In this document: in pieces, positions 1 through 9,545 of the stretch
Numbering within the stretch: position 1 is the stretch's first letter
Layout: every line of letters begins with the position of its first letter
From: Cristatella mucedo
Taxonomy: Eukaryota; Bryozoa; Phylactolaemata; Cristatellidae
Assembly: GCA_009760855.2 (NCBI GenBank)
Contig: WPIO01000073.1
Coordinates: 126,001 to 140,000, forward strand
Length of the DNA stretch: 14,000 nt
Direction: 5' to 3'
Translations under genes and position numbers: made by a program
The notes under the pieces: model-generated
What the model saw: the letters and a program-made list of their open reading frames with translations, nothing else
Told to the model about the DNA's origin: nothing
The model's database searches: none

Positions 1-441
1 GCAGTGCCCCTGCAATCGAGTTTTATTGCAGTCATTTACTATGAGGCAAATGACAGTTAATAAAGTTTAATTGAGTCCCTGAAAAAGTCATGCAAACGCA
101 CCCATTGCTTATAGCTTTTCGGCAAGCCATGATATGACTTTAATGTAAAGGTATGGTCTGGAGAGCAGCATCAAGTGCACAAGCTAGCTCTGCATTCTTT
201 CTATAGAGTATGAAGCCAAATAGGTAAAGCAATTAATTTAAACAATAAACTTAATATTAAAGCTGAAATAGCATTTGAATTAATCTCTTCAAAACATAAG
301 GTACGGTGACTGTAAAAAATTTATGCAAGTATCCTTATTCTCGACTGTATATGAGAAATTGCTGCCAAAGCTCAAATGTGCCGACTATTACCTAATCTTA
401 GGGGCCAATAAGTTGCTCAGATCAAAGCTGATCATAAAAGA
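1..441. other. A+T-rich non-coding stretch, nothing recognised
   Basis: No reading frame with a recognisable domain, no RNA gene and no repeat structure was found in this A+T-rich stretch. AATAAA hexamers occur near 58 and 243, but such words are expected by chance here and no gene upstream of them is supported. Confidence 0.6.
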
Positions 442-473
442 TGCATTATTTAGAGTATGCATTATTTAGAGTA
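442..473. repeat. Exact tandem duplication of a 16-bp unit
   Basis: The 16-mer TGCATTATTTAGAGTA occurs at 442-457 and again, base for base, at 458-473. Two perfect head-to-tail copies with no spacer suggest a recent duplication by replication slippage. The surrounding sequence is not repetitive. Confidence 0.95.
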
Positions 474-1289
474 GATTGAACCTGTCGCGACCCAGGACCT
501 CTAAAGTGCTGCAGCAGCCAACTCTTCACTACCTGTTGGATGCAGGACTATAGCTGGAAAGGCTAACTCTATGGCCGAATCAGCTATGCGCCTAGCTACT
601 TTACTTTCCACTAATAGAAGTTGCTCGAAACATACTGAAATCGATGTACAGAAAAGCCAGATGCTCCTGGCCTGGCGGTTCGTCCTGGCCCATGAATGAA
701 CTGCTGCCACAAATAGTAGTCATGGCAACTTTTGGCCATGCAGTTATCGTAAATGAACAAGTGTACACTCGTTCAAGAAAGTCTTGTTACAGCCTGCACG
801 GCATTTCCCCCTTATTCCTGCAGACGGCTTTTGGATTAGAATATAGTAAAATACAGCAACTATAATAATAAATCAGATACAAATATAATCGTATATCTAA
901 TACTACAAATACGTCAAATGGATGATTTTTGCGGACTATATACACTGCATGCATAATTAACGTCGTGTGATAGTAAAAGTGTTATTGAAAATGCAAATAA
1001 TTTATTAGGAGCTCAGACCTCCGGTTTGTAATTACCTCGCTTTTTGCCGAAGGATATAGAGACCGTCCATAAGCCACTTGGCCGTCTTGGATACCATATA
1101 ATCCGAGGAGAACCTCAAGGCCGCTCTTCGTCTAAGAGGCCATTCCGGGCTTGTAAGCCAACCTTATCTGCATCGTGAGCTCAGGACTGCATTCGCGACT
1201 CCTGGCCAGAGAGGAATTCTGTAGCTAGTATATATAGACTTCAAAGCCCTTGGAAAATACACAAATCTTTCCAAGTACCACAATTACTC
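474..1289. other. Non-coding stretch left of the LINE
   Basis: Short open frames occur, such as 644-865 on the plus strand, but none shows a domain, and their length fits chance. The part from about 1010 to 1290 is less A+T-rich than its surroundings and could be further decayed transposon sequence, but no domain can be read in it. No tRNA-like boxes were seen. Confidence 0.5.
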
Positions 1290-2181
1290 AAATATATAAT
1301 GTAATGTATCTCTGTCTGTAACTCCACAAAGTCGTAAAGATCATGTGGGTGATACGCAGGAGAGTTTTGTCTAGCACACTAACAGCCTCACAGCCTATGC
1401 GGCTTCCGGCGCTCACTCGGTAGCCAACAGACTTCGTCTCACTCAACAAAAAGAAAGTGGGAAGCATAGCAGAGTCAGGAGAGCAGTTGAGGTAGTGAGT
1501 AGCATAGAAGTAGCAGTTCAGGACCGCTGAAAAAGATGTGCCATAGTCGGCAATTGGAGAGTATTTGTCGTTGTGTAAGAATTGTGGAAGCGAGTTCCAC
1601 AGTCTAGGACCTGCAGAGCTGAAGCTTCTGTCGCCAACTGTCTTTAAGCGGAAGAATGGAACAGCTAATGTATGGTCCACACAGGACCTGAGGGCGCGAG
1701 GAGGCGGAAACTGATGCAGCAGTTCAGCTAGGTACAAAGGAGCCAAGCCGTGGCGGGCCTTGTGGGTCAGTGTAAAAACTTTGCTCTGCATCCGTTGCTC
1801 AACCGGCATCCATCCTTGCTCTTTTATCAAAGGAGACACGTGCTCAAACCTCTGGGACTTGAAGGCTAGCCTTGCAGCCATATTTATAGTCAGCTGCAGT
1901 GGCCTTGTTGCTTTCTTGGGTAGCCCAGTCATAAGGGAATTACAATAATCAAGCTGAGACAGAACTACGGAGCTAGTTAAATTTTTTACAAGCCACTGTG
2001 GGAGACAGCTCCTGACCTTGGATAGGGATCGGACGTGATGGCTAGCTGTAGAAGCAGTCTTCTGAATGAAGCTTTTGAAATTGAGGCAGCTGTCAAAAAC
2101 GACACCTAAATTTCGAGCACGTGGTGATGGTCGCACGATAGCATCCCCCATTAGAAGAGCAAAGCCTTTTAATCCAGCCAC
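1288..2181 (-). pseudogene. LINE ORF2 C-terminal region, longest surviving frame
   Basis: This 297-codon frame is the largest uninterrupted piece of the element. Its first two thirds match the region after the RT thumb in L2 and related LINEs: RNLGVVFDSCLNF, LSQLDYCNSLMTGLPKK, NMAARLAF, GWMPVEQRM and GPRLWNSLPQFL, in the usual order and spacing. The family normally ends some 30 residues after LWNSLP, so the last 60 or more codons (below about 1450) are probably 3' untranslated sequence that happens to stay open. The ATG at 2181 is not a true start: a stop near 2229 and a frameshift near 2180 separate this piece from the RT. Confidence 0.9.
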
Positions 2182-2189
2182 ACGCTTAG

Positions 2190-3032
2190 CGTTCCTATGA
2201 GCAGCAGTTCGGCTTTATCGTCATTTAATTACAAGAAGTTTACCAACATCCAGGATCGAATCTCGGCAAGGCAAGCATTCAGTTTCTCAGTTGTTGCAGC
2301 CGATTCTGACGGTTTGAATGACAAATACAGCTGAGTATCGTCAGCATAAAAGTGATATCCTATCCCATAGGCCTTAATCACTTTTTTCCAGAGGTTGAGC
2401 ACAAATGGAGAACAGCAAGGGACTGAAGACGGACCTTTGAGGGACTCCACAGCTGACCGGTCTCGTGTGTGAGACCTGACCCCCACATGACACAGATTGA
2501 ACACGATCAGAAAAGTAGGACTTCAGCCACGCCGCCAGTGCTTCGTCTGCCAGAGCGATCATTGTTCTCAATCGTTCAAGTAGAACATCGTGATCAATGG
2601 TGTCGAAGGCAGCTGACAGATCTAGCAGAGCTGGGACAGTGACATTCCCATCATCTTTGCCATGTAGAATGTCGTCGTTTACACGGAGGAGAGCAGTTTC
2701 AGTGGAGTGCTGCCTCTTGAACCATGATTGAAATGTTTCTGACATTTCATTAGTTTCAATATGTTAAACCGGCTTCTTAGCAACAATATTTTCAAGAATC
2801 CGTGACAACAAAGGAAAAAGGGAAACTGGGCGATAGTCTGCAAGGACCTCTGTATCTAATCCATGCTTTTTAATTATGGGTCAAACGGTTGCCGATTTGA
2901 AGGACTTGGGGACGACCCCTTTTCCCAGAAAAGCATTAAAAATCTTGGTTATTGCAGGACTAAGTTGATCTGCTAGTGAAGACCACAGAGATGAAGTATA
3001 GGGTCTTCAGGAGACGAGCTCATTTTGCTTTG
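2190..3032 (-). pseudogene. LINE reverse transcriptase domain remnant
   Basis: The domain must be read across three frames. The first part (about 2990-2767) carries ADYRPVS and a following LLSRILENIV helix, but is interrupted by TGA 2881-2883 and TAA 2764-2766. From 2745 the frame gives HSTETALL, then motif A LDLSAAFDTIDHD with its first catalytic Asp at 2620-2622, then motif B as GVPQRSVFSPLLF, where the family normally has Gly in place of Arg. A one-base change in an A run near 2385 shifts the frame, and motif C, YADDTQLYLSF, follows with YADD at 2337-2348. A stop near 2229 ends this frame. In intact elements this domain copies element RNA into DNA at the nicked target. Here the catalytic aspartates remain, but the protein cannot be made in one piece. 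Confidence 0.92.
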
Positions 3033-3536
3033 CTAGAACCTATTAAGGTAGCCACATCGCATGCAGAAACCTCGGAGAACCTTTTTAAGGAAGGTCACAG
3101 GTTGTGGAACCGCGATAGCTTTAGTCAGAAGGGGCTTAACGGAGGCACGAACGCGTAAAATTTTTTCAGTAAAGAAGGCTGACAACTTTTCGGCTGAGCC
3201 CTTAATATCTGGGGAGTCAGACCTCTCAGTATTGGCCAGTAAATGGTTTACTGTCTTATTTATCTGTTTAGGCTCCGACTGGCAGGAATTCAGCTTTCCG
3301 ATGAAAAAAGAAGCTATGGTTGTTGTAAGCTTTCGGGTGTAAACTCGAAGGAAGTCTTTGAAATTGACTAGATCTGCATCAGACCTCAATTTCTTGAAAC
3401 GAGGTTCAAGCCTGCGCTTAACCCGGCGCATCTTTGGGAGTTTCTTTGTAAATTGAAAGGAATCTCCACGACTTTGAACACGGATAGAATGAGCGGGAGC
3501 ATGCTTGTCAACAGCAATCCTGAGTGTCATGTTCAT
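3033..3536 (-). pseudogene. LINE ORF2 connector between endonuclease and reverse transcriptase
   Basis: This is a 167-codon open minus-strand stretch, rich in basic residues at its start. It sits exactly between the endonuclease SDH motif and the first reverse transcriptase block, as the connector does in L2 elements. Recognisable segments include AEKLSAFFTEKILRVRASV, which resembles the helix before the RT in this family. It ends at an in-frame TAG (3033-3035), after which the same frame continues with MSSSPEDP, the expected lead-in to the RT, so that TAG is a decay mutation rather than a natural end. The start codon at 3536 is incidental. Confidence 0.75.
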
Positions 3537-4137
3537 CGCATCAATGAGGGTATCGAGGCTGCCGGTCGAGCATGAATGCAGATCGAGAAGACATGCATCA
3601 CAAACGGATTCAAAAACTTGTCTATTTCAATGCTTTGTAAGTTTCGTCGTTTGACAAGTTCGACATTATGCTGTACGTACAAGGAAGCAGGAACAGTAAA
3701 CGAGACCGAACAATGATCTGAGAGGGTTAGTGGGCACACCACACAAGGTCAGTGGGGAGGACAACCTTAGTAATCACGAGATCTAGAATGTGGCCACCGA
3801 CGTGGGTGGTAGGATTATCGTGCTGGACCAAACCAAAATTCTGCAGACAGTCAAGAAATGAGCAGACCTGGCTGTTGCTAGGGTTGTCAACGGGAATATT
3901 GAAGTCTCCTACCATCAGTAACATCCTGTCATACGCAAATATTTTAGCGAGGAACTCTGAAAACTCCTCTATAAACAAGTTTAGACCGCCAGAAGGAGGC
4001 CGGTATATCACAACAGTGAGAGGCATTGTCTTTGATGAAGACCTGATAGCAACCGATTCAAACGATGACCAGCTAGGGGTCAGCGGGCACTCGGATCCGT
4101 CTTCCCAAGCAAAGTAAGAGTTTTCAGTGTATTCTCA
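3533..4137 (-). pseudogene. LINE endonuclease domain, N-terminally truncated remnant
   Basis: The minus-strand frame opens near 4137 and runs without a stop to 3727. It contains VIYRPPSGG, then the catalytic GDFNI at 3895-3909, then PTTHVGGHILDLV. The reading then shifts frame near 3735, and the final catalytic LSDH follows (SDH at 3713-3721). This order matches the second half of the exonuclease-endonuclease-phosphatase fold used by L2 and CR1 elements to nick target DNA. The first catalytic segment, with its Asn and Glu motifs, is absent, so the domain is broken both by truncation and by the frameshift. The ATG at 4026 is an internal codon, not a real start: similarity continues upstream of it. 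Confidence 0.88.
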
Positions 4138-4141
4138 CAGG

Positions 4142-4192
4142 TGCAAGTGAATATTGTAAGGAAGTATTACTGCAAGTGAATATTGTAAGGAA
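4142..4192. repeat. 22-bp direct repeat, period 29, beside the LINE 5' truncation point
   Basis: Two identical 22-bp copies lie at 4142-4163 and 4171-4192. Both begin TGCAAGTGAATATT and both end with GTAAGGAA, and they are separated by 7 bp. The first copy starts a few bases beyond the last position where LINE coding similarity can be followed (about 4137). No matching copy was found at the left end of the LINE, so it is not a simple target-site duplication of the whole element. Confidence 0.93.
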
Positions 4193-6132
4193 CACGTCCT
4201 TAGCATACGCTTTTCACCGCGGCCTTGAGATACGCCGTAGTCAACTCAGTCATCAAGTAGTCAACTCTAGATATTCGCAATTAAGTAACTTTCGTCTGGT
4301 CTTCCTCCTGCAGTTCCTATGCAAGCCGCTGGAGCAGGTCAACACTCGTATTAAACGGAAAACCTAGGATGTCAACGCAGCTAAGAATATAGAGCTTGGA
4401 ATGCTGACAGGCAGAGCTATTGCCGAGTGGCAATTTACTACTTCTCAGGACTGCTGTTGAGGTAGATTGTAGCAAAGTACATTATAGGGGAGCAAGACGA
4501 CGAAGCAAGCGCGAACAGACGTGTTAGTTGGCCAGTCAGTATCCGCAGTCCTGCAGTTGTACCGACTCCGAATCCAACAGTACGAGCGTACACCGTAAAA
4601 GATCCGGCTAGCTGAGTGACTGCTTGGCTAGTCGGAGTCGACGTCCACCACAGTTGAGAGCTTCCACCGAAAGACGCCAACACACGGGGAGGGGGTCACG
4701 AACACGCTACACGGGGAATGCGGAATATACGAGTCTCAACAACGAGCGTGCTATCCAGCTCCACTCGGGGTTTGGGCACTCGTTGCCTTGCGTCCGTGGC
4801 CGCATCGCCGGACCACGCCTGCAACCATTCAGGTGCATAACTCGGCGAGACCGGGAGCCTCCAAAACCATGACTTATCGGCCAACTTATCCTACCCTAGA
4901 GCCCCGGTGACCCCACGTCACCGCACATCCGGCCATTACGTCGGTCCGACACCGGCCTAGCTGGTGACCTTTACCCTCATTATAGAAATCCGGTCCCAGC
5001 CAACCGAACCCAGCCTGGGTACACTACTAAGAGCCTCAAAAAACGTTCTTATACATATTTTAAGAGCTTTCTAGTAATGAAGAAATTACCGCCGATAAAT
5101 AATTGTTGATAAACTCGTAACCTCTTACAAAATGGTGTCTTCTTTTTATAATACCGATATATACGACTTAATTATTATGCCTGCTATAAAATAAGCAGAG
5201 ATTCTAATCAAAAATTAAATGCTGCCACTCATTAGGTCCAGTTCCAGTTATATTTTAAAATAATACAGTTCAGACACTTACCAGAATTGCACGAGTGAAG
5301 CAGAATTACTTGGCAGCAGCATCCGCGGGGGGGGGGATAACGCACCTCAAAATGCTGCTCACCGACAAATAGCTATTAATCAATAGCGACTGCCTAAAGG
5401 AAGCAACAAATCTGCAGTGACCCAATCGAAATAATTTTCTTTCTAAATTATAAACTTTGGCATTTTGGTTGCACTTCATGCGGTTTCGTGGTTGCACGCA
5501 ACCGAGCGCATCCAACCGTTGGCCCACAGCAAATTCTGTGACGCGAGCTTTCAGCATTAGCCTGACGCCATCTACTATCGACCATCAGGCCATCCTCTTG
5601 AAGCAAGCAAGTCTTCGAAAAACATGCGCATAATCACAACAGAATGTTATCTGCTACTCAAGGTGATGACGACGCCATGGGTTTGACACAACTTATTAGG
5701 TATTTACGGACAAACCAAGCCTAAAAAAGGTAAGCTCTAGGTCAAACGAGAAAATGAATTTTTGACGACAACACACACACCACGCGTCGCGGACTACTGC
5801 GAGGCATCATGAGAATTCTTCCAATTTTCCAGCGGTATGCCAGGCACCCTAAAATACTAATGGGGCGGGCCATAACGAAAAGGTAAATTACTTCTGCTTC
5901 CAGTAAGACGACCCAGCATCCGAGGCAGTCCGTATAGCTACTAAGACTTTAGACTTTTAGCACAGTGGAACATTTTAAATCTGGAGCAGGCCAGTGAGTC
6001 ATAGCGAGCACCCATAAATAGCCTGCGTGGTGTTTTAGTCTAAATATCAGTTGATTTATCAGCCTCGTTTGCATAGCAACACGAGAGCCTTAAAGGCATT
6101 CACCTCTGTTTGCAGCTGGCAACATAGAATCA
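4193..6132. other. Stretch without recognised gene; one G10 run
   Basis: Short open frames, for instance 4624-4872 plus and 4438-4683 minus, have no recognisable domain and overlap one another on opposite strands, as chance frames do. The part from 4440 to 5040 is more G+C-rich than its A+T-rich surroundings (5040-5280, 6010-6060). A run of ten G occupies 5327-5336. No RNA gene was recognised. Confidence 0.5.
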
Positions 6133-6205
6133 CACACGGCTGGAATAGAATCTACGACCTCGGTCATGGAGGGCGAGCACCTAACCTCCTGGGCTATCAC
6201 GGCCC
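6133..6205 (-). mobile_element. tRNA-derived SINE head (minus strand)
   Basis: Read on the minus strand from 6205, the sequence opens GGGCCGTGA, followed by TAGCCCAGGAGG (6196-6185), a full match to the RNA polymerase III A box. After 32 bases comes GATTCTATTCC (6152-6142), which matches the B box at 9 of 11 positions. The spacing equals that of a tRNA. A CTCG/CGAG anticodon-stem-like pair lies between the boxes. The acceptor strands no longer pair, so this is not a working tRNA gene; it reads as the tRNA-like 5' part of an old SINE whose body would continue below 6133. The 3' end and any target-site duplication could not be placed. Confidence 0.65.
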
Positions 6206-6464
6206 AAGAGCAGCTGATTAGCTTTCTTGCTAGGAAAAAGGACTGTAGCCTGGACTTGTGTTAAGAATTTCTTGGACTTCTGCAGCTATGAATTAGAGAG
6301 TTACACAATGCTTACGTGAAGCTTGTGAAATAGAAGTTACCTTAGTACCTATATATTATATGATGCATTTATAGTCAAGCCTGCCGAATTGTGTTGGCTA
6401 TCAAAAGCATAGAATCTGCAGAGATGCCATTAAAGCCTGCTAGCCGAATTGCATTGAATGAGAG
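6206..6464. other. Intergenic stretch with an imperfect internal repeat
   Basis: The segment AAGCCTGCCGAATTG at 6377-6391 recurs at 6433-6451 with four extra bases (CTAG-type insertion) in its middle, both followed by a TTG-containing word. No coding signal was found. Confidence 0.5.
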
Positions 6465-6482
6465 ATAATAATAATAATAATA
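6465..6482. repeat. (ATA)6 microsatellite
   Basis: There are six perfect ATA units, followed by an interrupted TAGTAAT. Confidence 0.95.
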
Positions 6483-7077
<595 letters not shown>

Positions 7078-7130
7078 AGACTCGAACCCATTGCTGTGAG
7101 AACCAGGACGCTATTCGTGCACGCCCATAT
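7078..7130 (-). mobile_element. Possible second tRNA-derived SINE head (minus strand)
   Basis: On the minus strand, GGTTCGAGTCT (7088-7078) matches the polymerase III B box at 10 of 11 positions. It is preceded, with 27 bases between, by a weaker A-box-like TGGGCGTGCACG (7127-7116) and a tRNA-like TAGCGTCCTGGTTCTCACAG. Immediately downstream on the same strand come CT-rich decamers and the (CT)48 array, as if the SINE tail had seeded the microsatellite. The A box is poor, so a chance B box cannot be excluded. Confidence 0.42.
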
Positions 7131-7670
7131 GTGGTGACTCGGGAGAGGGCCTGGCCGACCGAATAAGCCAGGACTTGGAGCCGTGCGTCACTCCTCCTCG
7201 GCCATGCGATCACTTGACTGCTCCGGTGGACACATTGGCGTTCAACGCTGAGGGCCAGGGGTAATGTGGTTTATGGATTGATAAGGAGCACTGCCAGGTG
7301 ATCGATTGGCGGTGAGTGGTGGATGCGGATGCTTCGATGTTATGAGTTTTATATGTTCGAGGCTATGACTCAATGAGGACCGTTGGCATGTTTATTTATG
7401 TACTTTACGGCGCACTTAAGGATTTATGAGGCCTCGACGTGGTTGTTGGAGTTTATGAAGGAGATGGGTTTCTTCAGCTGGTGCGAAGGAAATAATATCC
7501 TGAACTAAGGTGCATTGTGTTGAATACTGTTGGGGCAACCGCTGAGCACAGGCTGTTGGAAATGTATCCGTGTGATGTATCCATGTATCCGTGTTTGGGA
7601 ATTTCTCGGTGCCTTGGGTAAGTGCAAAGCAAATGTGCAAATGTGGCGGCCGCAGTGAGAGCAGATACAA
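7131..7670. other. Stretch without recognised gene
   Basis: The word ATGTATCC occurs three times between 7562 and 7590, twice back to back. A NotI-type GCGGCCGC octamer lies at about 7647-7654. Short minus-strand frames around 7416-7720 overlap in three registers and show no domain. Confidence 0.45.
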
Positions 7671-7746
7671 ATGGCGGACGCAAGCTCGCTGCCAGTGCCG
7701 CTCCTAGGCTTCAACCGCACTCCAGCAATCCAGCATACCGTATCAG
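7671..7746 (+). CDS. Weak candidate first coding exon (start codon to splice donor)
   Basis: An ATG in good initiation context (ACAAATGGCGG, with A at -3 and G at +4) opens 25 codons beginning MADASSLPVPLLGF. The frame then reaches CAG followed by GTAAAT, a near-consensus 5' splice site with the intron beginning at 7747. An ATGGCGGA start beside a CpG-rich segment is common in animal first exons. No protein family is recognised from so short a peptide, no matching acceptor exon was identified, and the same pattern can arise by chance. Without splicing the frame stays open to 7880. This is recorded as a hypothesis for transcript data, not as an established gene. Confidence 0.2.
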
Positions 7747-8732
7747 GTAAATATAAAAATTGCCGAGCACGAGGTCGGGGCTGCGAACCAACCGCTCACG
7801 ATCAACAGCGTCGTTCTCGGTTTTCTGTGCGCATTTATTTCCAAACGGAGCTCGCTCGTGTGGCGGCAGTGATCGCCTAGCGATCGCTGAGTGCCGAGGA
7901 AAGACGCGCCACCTCCGACTCTGTGACGTGGGTGCAACCTCGATACTTTCACTAATCGACGCCGAGAGATCGCTGAGCGAACTTCCGGCGCACATCTGCG
8001 GCAGTGGCGACCGGCAGAGCAGCGAGCTCGCCACGTGGAAGTACGACGGTTGAGCGCTCAACAGGCGGCTACGGCTCCATGTTGGTTTTCCGAAATCACG
8101 AGACAGCTCACAGACGGCAGCGACCGCCCCTTAAGATCCAGTTAGCTAGAAGTCATGCAACCGAGTTTGGAGAGGACGCTGCAAGTACCGGTGGTGAGAA
8201 TTTCGAAACTACTCGATCTGCTGCAAAGCACACCACAGATTAAGACGGTGTGCTGTGTGTTAGCCTAAATCCGAGGGGAACCGCGAGACCTTGGATTTTT
8301 GTCAGCCTAACTTTGGATACACACGAGGGTTCAGGTCGGTCCGCGTCTCCGTGGCAACGGCATGCTACTCGGGCGGCGCCGCGTTGGATTACGTCTCCTT
8401 GCCAATAGCCGCTGGCAGACGACCGCCGCCACCGCCACCGGGGAGGGGGGGCGGTAGCCAGTAGTCCGCCGCGAAATCTTAAGACAGCGGATGACGACAG
8501 CAGTGCGACAATTGGTAAGCAATACTTGCGGACGACAATCCATCTACCCCCGGAGCTATCCGAGGGATCGTAATGCCTACTCGAGTATTACTAATTAAAG
8601 CAGCCCACGCGCCGAAGCCTGGTTCGGGGCGCTGATACTCATCGATCTGCCGAGCGCCGCCGCAGAGGCACTTTTAAAGCGACCCGAGTGGGCGGTCCGC
8701 TGCGACAGTGAATGCGGATGAGCGGGATAACT
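7747..8732. other. CpG-rich stretch without recognised gene
   Basis: Frames on both strands (7711-8061 minus, 7760-8053 plus, 8004-8243 plus) overlap and show no domain. A proline-, arginine- and glycine-coding GC-rich tract lies around 8420-8455. The only discrete site picked out is the X-box-like motif at 8345-8358. Confidence 0.45.
8345..8358 (+). promoter_or_regulatory. RFX X-box-like motif
   Basis: GTCTCC, a 2-base spacer and GGCAAC fit the imperfect inverted repeat RYYNYY-N(1-3)-RRNRAC that RFX transcription factors bind upstream of ciliary genes in animals. The match is to a degenerate consensus and has no supporting gene, so function is uncertain. Confidence 0.3.
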
Positions 8733-8746
8733 GGGGGGGGGGGGGG
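8733..8746 (+). repeat. G14 homopolymer
   Basis: Fourteen consecutive G on the plus strand. Assembly length errors are common at such runs, and any frame crossing it is unreliable. Confidence 0.97.
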
Positions 8747-9533
8747 AGTGGCAGGTGCTCATAACTGCAGGTGCAGGCGGCCGTGCGAGTCTTTGGACTG
8801 TGCCGATGACGACAAGCCAACCGTAAGCCGTCCGTCGCGATGCTGTGGTTTGCACTCATAGCCTCCAGCCAGGCCAGTGGACGCGAGAGCGCATCATCCC
8901 ATTGCTGGCGGCGGCTTGGTGCGCCCTCTTTCGTCGAGTAGCACGTGGTTTCACATAATTTCTCCAAAGCCGCTGTCTGCTTTTTATCATTGAAACCAAT
9001 ATTTGTAGCACGATGGTCGATGGCGCTATGCCGACCACGATCGCATTCGAAGGTTGTAGAGAGATCGAGCTCTCCCCAACGGGGGGGGGGGGGATAGACG
9101 GCGCCCGCGGACAGCCATGCAGGGATCTGCAGAAACAATGGCGGCCAGAGCTCGGAGAGGTCCTCCATCGCTGCTTGGTAAACTCCATTGACTGCTTCGC
9201 TACGCCCCACCCCCACCAGTTATGCAACTTGTCCTCGTCAGCCGGAACCTTGGGTACGCGATAGTGTAGGGGTTCGCACGCAGATGGCGGCACGAAGATG
9301 AACGTCGGCCCCACAAGCACGTTGTGGTGCTGACAGCGACGGCTGTATTGCATTATACACAGGCAACGCAAGCTCGCGAGCGTACATGCGGATGTAGAAG
9401 CCATCTTGGAAGCAGCTCCGGAGCGCCAGTAGAGAAGAGAAGAGAAAGAGAGCGAAAAGAAGGGAGAGTGAGTGGATAGCACGTGCGTACAGGCCGACTC
9501 ACAGGCAGAAAGTTCCTAGCTGCTGGAGTAGCG
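8747..9533. other. CpG-rich stretch with ATGGCGGC boxes, no supported gene
   Basis: Two minus-strand frames of 208 codons (8856-9482) and 180 codons (8674-9216) overlap here in different registers, and neither shows a recognisable domain. ATGGCGGC occurs at 9138-9145 and 9284-9291, and AAGATGGC on the minus strand at 9407-9400. G13 lies at 9081-9093 and a purine-rich patch at 9430-9470. The mixture suggests a promoter-like CpG region rather than a coding one. Confidence 0.4.
9081..9093 (+). repeat. G13 homopolymer
   Basis: Thirteen consecutive G on the plus strand inside the CpG-rich block. Confidence 0.97.
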
Positions 9534-9545
9534 GGTCACGTGACC
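9534..9545. promoter_or_regulatory. 12-bp palindrome with CACGTG E-box core
   Basis: GGTCACGTGACC is a perfect palindrome containing GTCACGTGAC, the form bound by bHLH-zip factors of the USF, MITF/TFE and CLEAR type. Location in CpG-rich sequence favours a real site, but no transcription start is known nearby. Confidence 0.35.

Larger units (their letters stand above)
1290..4139 (-). mobile_element. Decayed, 5'-truncated L2-clade LINE retrotransposon
   Basis: Reading from right to left on the minus strand, this element keeps the ORF2 order of an L2-type non-LTR retrotransposon: apurinic-like endonuclease (VIYRPPS, GDFNI, LSDH), connector, reverse transcriptase (DYRPVS, HSTETALL, LDLSAAFD, YADD) and the C-terminal region typical of L2 (LDYCNSL, LWNSLP). 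Intact members copy themselves by target-primed reverse transcription. This copy cannot: the reading frame is broken by at least four in-frame stops (TAG 3033-3035, TGA 2881-2883, TAA 2764-2766 and one near 2229) and by shifts near 3735, 2990, 2385 and 2180. The first part of the endonuclease and any ORF1 are missing, as expected from 5' truncation. The left boundary is approximate: coding similarity fades near 1440-1500, and the sequence down to about 1290 is taken as its 3' untranslated region. No poly(A) tail or clear target-site duplication was found. Confidence 0.93.

Noticed and set aside
1760-1948. Plus-strand frames inside the LINE, and those at 2976-3342 and 3752-4117
   Set aside because: They are antisense shadows of the minus-strand LINE coding sequence.
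1288-4139. The LINE as an intact or autonomous element
   Set aside because: Stops, frameshifts and the missing first half of the endonuclease rule out a functional ORF2, and no ORF1 is present.
6145-6205. Functional tRNA gene
   Set aside because: The acceptor strands do not pair and the B box has two mismatches, so a SINE or pseudogene is the better reading.
8674-9482. Two overlapping minus-strand frames of 180 and 208 codons
   Set aside because: Different registers over the same DNA, no recognisable family, crossing a G13 and (for one) a G14 run. CpG-rich sequence rarely contains stops, so chance is sufficient.
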